Shown in pieces: positions 6,247-10,572 of a stretch of 11,141 nt of DNA. Positions within the stretch are counted from its first letter, which is position 1. Each line of letters starts with the position of its first letter. The notes under the pieces were generated by a model that did no database searches, was not told where the DNA came from, and saw nothing but the letters and a program-made list of their open reading frames with translations. The DNA comes from Parcubacteria group bacterium SW_6_46_9 (GTDB lineage Bacteria; Patescibacteriota; Minisyncoccia; Phycocordibacterales; SW-6-46-9). Both the position numbers and the translations under genes were made by a program. The stretch lies in the NCBI GenBank assembly GCA_003022255.1, contig PXPA01000034.1:1-11141 (forward strand). Reading direction: 5' to 3'.

Positions 6247-7191
6247 CTACGGCAGAACATCTTCGAGTACACGGCGGGCATTATCTTGCCAGATTTTCTC
6301 AATCTCCGTTCGGTTAAATCCGGCGTTCCGCAGAGCTTTCCGGAGATTTACCAGATTTGTAACCGACTCAAGGCCTGATACAGGTTCACCGGTTAACCCA
6401 CCAAAGTCTGTCCCCAAAGCGATGTGATCGATGCCAATAAGCGATTGCATATGCTCGATATGCTCAACGACATCAGAAACATCTGGGTCTGACGAAGCCA
6501 CATTAGAAGCCGAGAAGAATACGCCGACAACACCACCCCGTTTAGCAACTTCGACTAACTGTTCGTCTGAATAATTGCGATCTGTGTCGGTCACGTGTCG
6601 TGCGTTACCGTGGCTTAAAATTACCGGCCCTGAGGTTGCTTCCAGTGCTGCAGAGAAGGTCGGTGGGTTCATGTGTGCAAGGTCAACAACCATATTCCGG
6701 TGTTGAGCCCACGAAAGTACTTCATAACCCAAATCTGTCAGGCCAGTCTCTCGATCATGTGTACCCCCACCGAGTTTGTTCGTTTTATTCCAAACAATAC
6801 CCACTGACCGCCATCCATTCTCGTGCCATGCCTCAAGCCGATTCCATTCTTGCTCGTTACCAGTGAATGTATTAAGCGCTTCAATGTGAAATATAATGCC
6901 GTGCTTGTTTTCTGCATCTACAACAGCTTGCAAATCACTGCCGGACGTAACCATCTCCCACCTATTCGCTTCAGCAACATGCTTCCTGTACAACCCCAGG
7001 TCTTCGGTTAGCAGATCAACAGCTTCAGGATCAAAAAAGTCACCACTTACTGGAGCAGCAAACCCGGACCCAAAAACCACACTGATATCTGCTGCTTCTA
7101 GCTGCGAAAAACTGGTTTGGTTGCGAAATCCTTCCGGATACGTCTCCGGTCTTTTCCTATGCAGCTGTATGTCCTGATGTAAATCTATCAT
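6247..7191 (-). CDS. Dipeptidase, peptidase family M19 (membrane/renal dipeptidase family), 314 aa
   Basis: A zinc dipeptidase of the amidohydrolase fold that splits dipeptides, some members accepting D-residues at the C-terminal position. Counting from ATG at 7191, the expected metal ligands are all present: H5 and D7 (MIDLHQDI), bridging E104 (IIFHIEAL), H173 (VVDLAHM) and H194 (ILSHGNAR). R205 (TDRNYSD) and D262 (ALGTDFGG) match the substrate-binding Arg and catalytic Asp of the family. The family signature GLTDLGYEVLSWAQ is at about 150-163 and the ending is NARRVLEDVLP. The frame also opens at GTG 7242, but that codon lies inside the preceding terminator hairpin, and the HxD motif normally sits near the N-terminus, so ATG 7191 is chosen. 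There is no signal peptide, which implies a cytoplasmic enzyme, perhaps recycling imported peptides or wall fragments. TAG stop. Confidence 0.93.
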   Translation of the reverse strand: MIDLHQDIQLHRKRPETYPEGFRNQTSFSQLEAADISVVFGSGFAAPVSGDFFDPEAVDLLTEDLGLYRKHVAEANRWEMVTSGSDLQAVVDAENKHGIIFHIEALNTFTGNEQEWNRLEAWHENGWRSVGIVWNKTNKLGGGTHDRETGLTDLGYEVLSWAQHRNMVVDLAHMNPPTFSAALEATSGPVILSHGNARHVTDTDRNYSDEQLVEVAKRGGVVGVFFSASNVASSDPDVSDVVEHIEHMQSLIGIDHIALGTDFGGLTGEPVSGLESVTNLVNLRKALRNAGFNRTEIEKIWQDNARRVLEDVLP

Positions 7192-7206
7192 GATTAATGT
7201 GTAGTA

Positions 7207-7242
7207 TGAAAAGTGTGGAGTGATTGTGTTCTCACCCCACAC
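7207..7242 (-). terminator. Terminator between the 186-residue gene and the dipeptidase gene
   Basis: An 11-pair stem with one G-T pair (GTGTGGAGTGA at 7213-7223 with TCACCCCACAC at 7232-7242) and an 8-base loop, followed on the minus strand by TTTTC. The U-run is short, so read-through into the dipeptidase gene is possible. CATACT just after it could be a -10 for a short-leader dipeptidase transcript. Confidence 0.6.
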
Positions 7243-7251
7243 CTCGACCAG

Positions 7252-7812
7252 CTACCGACCCTGGAAATGAGTTTCTATTTTCTGGACGTTTTCCTCACCG
7301 GAATCCGCAATCGTAACTGCACAGCCCGGCAAATCCCAAAGCGCCCCGAATCGGTCAATGCGCTTTTTCCACTGGCTGACATATGCTGCCAACTGTTGCG
7401 CACAGTCACTGGTAACTCGCTTAATCGCTTTCTTGCGATCTTCCGCTGCCAGCTTATCACTAATGGGGTCAATAGTCGCTACCCAGCAAGCAGGGATATC
7501 GCTCGCAAATCCTTGCGGGTTAAAGTTCATGGTGAAGTTTCCCTGCACACTTCCTTGGCCACCTGGCGTATGTACCGCTACCACTTGAACCGGTCGGAGG
7601 TCTTGCTCCTTCATTTTGTCTCGAAGGGCTTCAGCACTTTCAACGACATCAGTCTCGCAACCATTTAGATCCGTGCTCCAACCTGTGGACTGCGAACCTC
7701 TGTTGAGGCCTTCGTTTATCCGACGAATGACTCGCTGAGGAAGCCGGCTTTCATCGCCAATGGCACAGAGCAGGGCTATACCAGTGCGCGGAATAGTGAT
7801 CGTGTCGTCCAT
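7252..7812 (-). CDS. Unrecognised 186-residue soluble protein behind an attenuator-like leader
   Basis: No family recognised. The protein appears soluble, alpha/beta, without signal peptide or membrane helix. Visible stretches include ITIPRTGIALLCAIGD near the start, VQVVAVHTPGGQGSVQGNF at about 75-93, ACWVATIDPISDKL at about 108-121, a helical segment AAEDRKKAIKRVTSDCAQQL, and GCAVTIADSGEENVQKIE near the end. Four or more Cys residues are scattered without a metal-site pattern. The ATG at 7812 has no Shine-Dalgarno. The leader upstream carries a promoter, a terminator/antiterminator and a candidate leader peptide (7899-8121), so expression is probably conditional. A terminator and then the dipeptidase gene follow, suggesting a link to peptide or amino-acid supply; this is inference from position only. 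Confidence 0.75.
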   Translation of the reverse strand: MDDTITIPRTGIALLCAIGDESRLPQRVIRRINEGLNRGSQSTGWSTDLNGCETDVVESAEALRDKMKEQDLRPVQVVAVHTPGGQGSVQGNFTMNFNPQGFASDIPACWVATIDPISDKLAAEDRKKAIKRVTSDCAQQLAAYVSQWKKRIDRFGALWDLPGCAVTIADSGEENVQKIETHFQGR

Positions 7813-7848
7813 GGTCTTACATGGCTGGTTTGTGAAAAGTATGTGAAC

Positions 7849-7868
7849 TCAGCTCCGTTTGGAGCTGA
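7849..7868 (-). promoter_or_regulatory. Hairpin in the 5' leader of the 186-residue gene
   Basis: A perfect 8-pair stem, TCAGCTCC (7849-7856) with GGAGCTGA (7861-7868), and a 4-base loop. It lies between the leader terminator and the ATG at 7812. There is no U-run after it on the minus strand (TTCACATAC), so it is not an obvious terminator. Confidence 0.45.
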
Positions 7869-7898
7869 TGCAAACGCGAGCGCTTGTATCAGACCCAA

Positions 7899-7924
7899 AC
7901 AAAAAACCCGCCTGGTGGCGGGTT
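7899..7924 (-). terminator. Leader terminator (segments 3:4 of the attenuator)
   Basis: A perfect 8-pair stem, AACCCGCC (7905-7912) with GGCGGGTT (7917-7924), and a TGGT loop. On the minus strand it is followed by a six-T run, G and TTT. No gene longer than 40 codons precedes it in this direction, which marks it as a leader terminator or the end of a small RNA. Confidence 0.85.
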
Positions 7925-7961
7925 AGCACGAAAATATTAATTAGATTATTGCCTTAAGTTA

Positions 7962-8084
7962 TCATAAGCCGTTACGCACTAACCCGCTTTGGTGTAGAAA
8001 ATATGTAAACACAAACCATGTACGCATACGCATCGTACACGTCTTTGCAGATGAAAGCGGGCTGTGCGCTTTGTTTTGTTGCAT
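7962..8084 (-). CDS. Candidate leader peptide, 40 aa, with an aromatic cluster
   Basis: An ATG starts 9 bases after the -10 region (8099-8091) and opens a 40-codon frame ending in TGA at 7964-7962. The start would be nearly leaderless, as seen elsewhere in the window. Codons 6-11 overlie attenuator segment 1 and codons 32-37 segment 2. Between them codons 22-29 read TWFVFTYF, five aromatics in eight residues, recalling the PheL and TrpL leader peptides. The composition otherwise is not that of a folded protein. The reading frame could be chance; the argument rests on its placement relative to the competing helices. Confidence 0.45.
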   Translation of the reverse strand: MQQNKAHSPLSSAKTCTMRMRTWFVFTYFLHQSGLVRNGL

Positions 8085-8093
8085 GTACTGATT

Positions 8094-8121
8094 ATATTAA
8101 GAGAACAAAAAATTATGTCAA
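8094..8121 (-). promoter_or_regulatory. Sigma70-type promoter of the attenuator leader
   Basis: On the minus strand TTGACA occupies 8121-8116. TAATAT (8099-8094) follows at a 16-base spacing, overlapping TATAAT (8096-8091) at 19 bases. The 16-base spacing equals that of the two plus-strand promoters at 8246 and 8846, which favours TAATAT as the -10. Confidence 0.7.
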
Positions 8122-8245
8122 GAAATTAATATATTCCACCCATAAAATACAGACTGTCAATACGTCTTAACAGGAAATAGCGCTTATAAAAGCACAAAAG
8201 ACATTGCTGTATACAGTTAGTAAATAAAGAGTAACATTTATTGCA
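8122..8245. other. AT-rich divergent intergenic region
   Basis: This lies between the minus-strand attenuator promoter and the first plus-strand twin promoter. It contains a small perfect palindrome, CTGTATACAG (8207-8216), and AGAC/GTCT pairing around 8150-8165, either of which could be a protein-binding site. No gene is seen. Confidence 0.4.
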
Positions 8246-8273
8246 TTGACAAAGTTATTAATTTATGTATAGT
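8246..8273 (+). promoter_or_regulatory. Promoter of twin unit 1
   Basis: TTGACA at 8246-8251, a 16-base spacer, and TATAGT at 8268-8273. The -10 is followed at once by AATAGATAGG, a box also found at the same offset in twin unit 2. Confidence 0.8.
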
Positions 8274-8279
8274 AATAGA

Positions 8280-8376
8280 TAGGAGCCGTTCCTTCCTGGG
8301 TGGTGTGGCGCGATGTGTTTTTAAGCCTTTGAGAACATTTCGCGCCACACTCATTCAACAAATCAACGTGATTATA
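8280..8376 (+). promoter_or_regulatory. Structured 5' leader, twin unit 1
   Basis: The leader is about 97 bases. It contains a short stem AGGA/TCCT (8281-8284, 8290-8293), the box CCTTCCT (8291-8297) and a long hairpin with GTGTGGCGCGA (8303-8313) pairing with TCGCGCCACAC (8340-8350); further weak pairs extend it inward. The 5' arm matches that of unit 2 (GTGTRGCGSGATGTG), and the base changes between the two copies keep pairing. A GTG inside the 5' arm (8305) opens the same frame as the gene but is an unlikely start for that reason. Confidence 0.65.
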
Positions 8377-8655
8377 ATGAAGACGGTTACACTACTTGTC
8401 ACCGGTGCCATCATTCATGCTACATTCTTGACATTCCTGATAGTCATTAATCTGAATCAAGCAAAATCATCAAATGGTAGTGGAATCGGGTATGTATTAA
8501 ATATCATCCTGCTCATGGCTACAATGATTCCGTTTAGCGTATTTTTGACACAGCTTGTTGTTCCGCACATTCAACCCGCTGCCATTTTCACGTATAGCTG
8601 GATTATTAGCTTAGGAGTAGGTACAGCCCTAACTTTGGTAGCTTACTTCAAATAA
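8377..8655 (+). CDS. Small polytopic membrane protein, twin unit 1 (92 aa)
   Basis: Unrecognised family. From ATG at 8377 it has three hydrophobic helices: about 4-26 (VTLLVTGAIIHATFLTFLIV), 38-61 (GYVLNIILLMATMIPFSVFL) and 69-90 (AIFTYSWIISLGVGTALTLV). Loops are short and the tail is AYFK. No Shine-Dalgarno precedes the ATG (AACGTGATTATA). The frame stays open upstream to a GTG at 8305, but that lies in the leader hairpin. A strong promoter, a structured leader and a strong terminator make this a monocistronic unit, arranged like the unit starting at 8846. The protein shares size and membrane character with that unit's product but no obvious sequence. Confidence 0.72.
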   Translation: MKTVTLLVTGAIIHATFLTFLIVINLNQAKSSNGSGIGYVLNIILLMATMIPFSVFLTQLVVPHIQPAAIFTYSWIISLGVGTALTLVAYFK

Positions 8656-8690
8656 GTAGGTGGTTAATTTGGCCAACACATCGATCTATT

Positions 8691-8728
8691 GCCCCGCCGC
8701 ACGACATTATTGCGGTCGGGGCTTTTTT
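8691..8728 (+). terminator. Intrinsic terminator of twin unit 1
   Basis: GCCCCGCCGCA pairs with TGCGG-T-CGGGGC (11 pairs, one bulged T) around an 8-9 base loop, followed by TTTTTTATT, 36 bases after the TAA stop. Confidence 0.9.
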
Positions 8729-8734
8729 ATTAGA

Positions 8735-8840
8735 GCCAAAAGTTGAAACTCTAAAGTTAAAAGTTTTAAGAATGAAGAATCACGAATATAAGAATTTAAG
8801 AAAGATTTAGGATTTACGATTCATGATTCAAGATTTAAGA
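8735..8840. repeat. AT-rich degenerate repeats
   Basis: Short variants of GAATTTAAGA, GATTTAAGA and ATTCATGATTC recur through this spacer. The 11-mer ATTCATGATTC (8819-8829) occurs as its exact reverse complement at 3411-3421, upstream of ychF, where GAATTTAGG and AATTTAAG variants are also present. No gene is seen here. Confidence 0.45.
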
Positions 8841-8845
8841 TGTGA

Positions 8846-8873
8846 TTGACAAGTTAATATTTTTCTGTAAAAT
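8846..8873 (+). promoter_or_regulatory. Promoter of twin unit 2
   Basis: TTGACA at 8846-8851, a 16-base spacer, and TAAAAT at 8868-8873, followed at once by AATGGATAGG. The spacing and downstream box are the same as in unit 1. Confidence 0.8.
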
Positions 8874-8879
8874 AATGGA

Positions 8880-8993
8880 TAGGCTAGATTGTGCCTTCCT
8901 TACCTTACGAGTGTAGCGGGATGTGGGTTGGCAAACACAGTGTTTGCACCCACCCTCGCTACACTTTTCGATAATAACTTAGAGGTTGAATTC
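8880..8993 (+). promoter_or_regulatory. Structured 5' leader, twin unit 2
   Basis: The leader is about 114 bases. A short stem AGGC/GCCT (8881-8884, 8893-8896) is followed by CCTTCCT (8894-8900) and a long hairpin over 8910-8965. In it AGTGTAGCGGG pairs with CTCGCTACACT, GTGGGT (8923-8928) with ACCCAC (8948-8953), and GCAAACAC with GTGTTTGC at the tip. AGAGG at 8981-8985 is a plausible ribosome binding site 8 bases before the ATG at 8994, the only good one in the window. Confidence 0.65.
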
Positions 8994-9302
8994 ATGATTG
9001 AATTCGTTGCCGGGTTCGGCGTCGGACTCAGCGGTTTTCTTTGTCTGCTGGCTGCAGTTATAGCTTTTGTGAGTTTCACCGGATTTTTCGGGGGCCATGC
9101 TATGTTTGATGGGTGGCTCATCACAATCTCTAGTTTAGTATCCGCCTTCTTCTACTTGCTTGGTCAACTTATACGTTGCCGGAATAATAGGACTGCTCTG
9201 GGTTTTAAAGGGGGCCCTCTAAGGCTAATCAGATTGCAGCCGATAAGGGAGACCAAGAGGTCTGCCGGACATTCGCGCCGGTGGGCCTTTTCATTTTGGT
9301 AA
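8994..9302 (+). CDS. Small membrane protein, twin unit 2; probable +1 frameshift near 9165
   Basis: Unrecognised family. ATG at 8994 is chosen for its AGAGG site; the frame is open further upstream to 8889 but that crosses the leader hairpin. Read straight, the product is 102 aa: helix 1 at about 8-30 (FGVGLSGFLCLLAAVIAF), helix 2 at about 40-60 (WLITISSLVSAFFYLLG), then a basic tail with no membrane or fold character that passes through the terminator and stops at 9302. In the +1 frame from about 9160 the sequence reads NLYVAGIIGLLWVLKGAL and stops with TAA at 9220-9222, before the terminator. A 75-residue, three-helix protein is therefore the likelier original. The gene is either shifted by an indel or wrongly sequenced. 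Confidence 0.65.
   Translation: MIEFVAGFGVGLSGFLCLLAAVIAFVSFTGFFGGHAMFDGWLITISSLVSAFFYLLGQLIRCRNNRTALGFKGGPLRLIRLQPIRETKRSAGHSRRWAFSFW
9259..9297 (+). terminator. Intrinsic terminator of twin unit 2
   Basis: GGTCTGCCGG (9259-9268) pairs with CCGGTGGGCC (9278-9287) over 10 pairs, three of them G-T, with a 9-base loop and then TTTTCATTTT. A short competing hairpin GACC/GGTC (9251-9254, 9259-9262) shares its 5' arm. Confidence 0.8.
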
Positions 9303-9313
9303 TATGACTATAT

Positions 9314-9700
9314 ATGCAAGGAGCAACTTTTATACTTGTAAAACCGTCAGGTGAAATGCTGTTGCAGTTACGAGATGGAGAGTCGGGTCGATACAAACAT
9401 CAGTGGTGTTTTCCGGGTGGAACGATAGAAGATAGTGAAAACCCGATGAAAACTATAACTCGAGAAGCTAATGAAGAATACGGAGTCAGTTTAGATAAAA
9501 AAGACTGTAAGCGGATTGCTACTTACGAAACATCTTATGGATCCACCGCAGTGGTATTTATGTGCCAACTGGCCGAGAAACCTGATATTGTAATGAATGA
9601 GGGTGCTAACTTTAAGTGGGTGACTCTAGAGGAAATTAAAGATATTGATTTAGGATTCGAGCAAGATAAGATAATTTCAGATATTGAAAGTAATCTTTAG
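9314..9700 (+). CDS. Nudix hydrolase (128 aa)
   Basis: A second, unrelated-looking Nudix enzyme. The box is complete at residues 36-58: G36, E42, R50-E51, E54-E55, G57, V58 (GGTIEDSENP, then TREANEEYGV), preceded by HQWCFPGG. A WVTLEEIKDI segment near the C-terminus is typical of MutT-like members. The product is a minimal single Nudix domain; the substrate cannot be assigned. ATG at 9314 lies 9 bases after TAATAT (9300-9305), so the transcript may be nearly leaderless, and it starts immediately downstream of the preceding terminator. TAG stop. Confidence 0.93.
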   Translation: MQGATFILVKPSGEMLLQLRDGESGRYKHQWCFPGGTIEDSENPMKTITREANEEYGVSLDKKDCKRIATYETSYGSTAVVFMCQLAEKPDIVMNEGANFKWVTLEEIKDIDLGFEQDKIISDIESNL

Positions 9701-9769
9701 AGTAGTAATAATAACGATTGATATATTAAAGATAGTGAAGTTTATCAGTTTTTACACCTTACTTCAGCT

Positions 9770-10108
9770 ATGAGTTTTAAGAAGGGTCGAGCTATTATTC
9801 TGAGCTTCCTGTTATTAATCCCAACATCAGTACAAGCAACAGTCTGTCGGTTTGAACTAGTGGAACCATGGAACACCGTTCATCAATTTGCGGCAAAATT
9901 CCTGCCTATTTTGCTTGTCTTAACTTTAATCACTGGTGGAAAGCGCTTCTATGAGTATTATTATGACAAAGACTATAGTTGGTTCGGATGGTCCGTGTGG
10001 TTATTTTTGAGCCTCTTCGTAATTTCGTCAATTGTTGTTTTTCTAATCCTAAGCCAAGTACAACGGGTGCCACAAGGAGCCTGTATTGGACCCGGATCGG
10101 GTGTTTAA
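9770..10108 (+). CDS. Membrane protein with signal peptide and two helices (112 aa)
   Basis: Unrecognised. Residues 1-23 look like a cleavable signal peptide: basic MSFKKGR, a hydrophobic core AIILSFLLLIP, and a likely cut after TSVQA. Two membrane helices follow, about 44-57 (FLPILLVLTLITG) and 74-95 (WSVWLFLSLFVISSIVVFLIL), joined by a charged, Tyr-rich loop (RFYEYYYDKDYSWFGW) that should be cytoplasmic. Cys26 and Cys105 would both face outside and could form a disulfide. A weak promoter, TTGATA (9718-9723) with TTTATC (9741-9746) at 17 bases, may lie upstream; no Shine-Dalgarno is visible before ATG 9770. Confidence 0.7.
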   Translation: MSFKKGRAIILSFLLLIPTSVQATVCRFELVEPWNTVHQFAAKFLPILLVLTLITGGKRFYEYYYDKDYSWFGWSVWLFLSLFVISSIVVFLILSQVQRVPQGACIGPGSGV

Positions 10109-10447
10109 TCGAAAACAATTTCGTCTAACGAAAAAAGAGGGAGGCTGTCCGTCGACAACTTATGCGAGCTACTCGCTCCTAAAGCGGTTTTCGAAATGGA
10201 GATACGATTACTTTTTTACGAATATGTATTTTTTAAACGACGTAGATTTGTAAAAATTTCCCTCCTTTACATAAAGCTACGGAGGGCAAGGCGCGGTGTG
10301 ACTGAGAAACGAAACCAACTTTACTCAAAATATTGCACTTTTCTTGCGAGACCAATCAAAACCAGCAGAAGGTTGGGCATGCGCAACATAATTAGAAGTA
10401 AAAAACAAGCACAAGCTATCCGCAAAATCCATTACCAGCACGAAGTT
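10109..10447. other. Structured non-coding region
   Basis: No gene is firmly supported here. TCGAAAAC just after the stop of the 112-residue gene and GTTTTCGA at about 10186-10193 enclose smaller stems: TTTCGT/ACGAAA and GCGAG/CTCGC. Further on, CCCTCC and GGAGGG pair around 10260-10290. A plus-strand frame (10196-10501) is very basic, runs into the inverted repeat and is not convincing. On the minus strand a 34-codon hydrophobic frame (10425-10321, TTG start) is possible but weak. Confidence 0.4.
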
Positions 10448-10572
10448 TTTATAGCCTTACTATTTGGCCAAAATTCGCGGCTTTGCCGAGGAACGAAGTG
10501 AGCGGTACAGAAGTACTGTGAACGAGTACCGCAGGCTATAACAAAGAATTTTGCCAAATATAAGGCTATAAA
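10448..10572. repeat. Long inverted repeat abutting the gyrB stop (possible MITE-like element)
   Basis: The arm at 10448-10476 (TTTATAGCCTTA, then TATTTGG and CAAAATTC) matches the reverse complement of 10546-10572 except for two extra C bases in the left arm. Between the arms lie nested palindromes: CGGC/GCCG (10478-10487) and GCGGTAC/GTACCGC (10502-10508, 10525-10531), plus an extra GGCTATA copy at 10534-10540. The right arm includes the gyrB TAG stop (10568-10566). It could be a small mobile element, a REP-like repeat or an unusual transcription-end structure; no U-run supports an ordinary terminator. Confidence 0.6.

Larger units (their letters stand above)
7899..8088 (-). ncRNA. Attenuator leader RNA with competing helices
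   Basis: The predicted transcript starts at about 8088 and runs to the terminator at 7924-7899. Segment 1 (CGCAC-AG-CCCGCTTT, 8068-8054) pairs with segment 2 (AAAGCGGG-TTA-GTGCG, 7990-7975). Segment 2 can instead pair with segment 3 (7930-7918) over 13 consecutive pairs, two of them G-U. Segment 3 is also the 5' arm of the terminator with segment 4. Forming 1:2 allows 3:4 termination; forming 2:3 prevents it. A further hairpin TGTACG/CGTACA (8019-8024, 8034-8039) lies in the 1:2 loop. It may be a translation-coupled attenuator, a riboswitch, or, less likely, a stand-alone small RNA of about 190 bases. Confidence 0.65.

Noticed and set aside
7192..7242. GTG start at 7242 for the dipeptidase
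   Set aside because: It would begin inside the 3' arm of the preceding terminator and add 17 residues before the family's N-terminal HxD motif; ATG at 7191 fits better.
7899..8088. 6S or SRP RNA
   Set aside because: The length of about 190 bases would fit 6S RNA, but the competing terminator/antiterminator segments do not match the open-bubble 6S shape, and the SRP GGAAGCAGCC-type core is absent.
8207..8216. LexA-type operator (CTGTATACAG)
   Set aside because: The classical site is CTGT-N8-ACAG, 16 bases long; this is a 10-base palindrome and is not placed over a gene of the DNA-damage response.
8305..8376. GTG start at 8305 for the first small membrane protein
   Set aside because: The codon lies in the leader hairpin that is conserved as structure in the second unit; the ATG at 8377 directly precedes the hydrophobic helix.
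8246..8851. Exactly 600-base spacing between the two twin promoters
   Set aside because: Probably chance, since the intervening gene and spacer show no repeat unit of that length.
10109..10193. tRNA gene
   Set aside because: The closing stem and size are suggestive, but there is no D-loop GG, no 7-base anticodon loop and no TTCGAAT-type T-loop; the GCGAG/CTCGC hairpin has only a 3-base loop.
10196..10501. Plus-strand 101-codon ORF, rich in Arg and Lys
   Set aside because: It has no ribosome site, resembles the antisense of a hydrophobic frame, and its 3' end runs into the inverted repeat at 10448. Composition and context argue against a gene.
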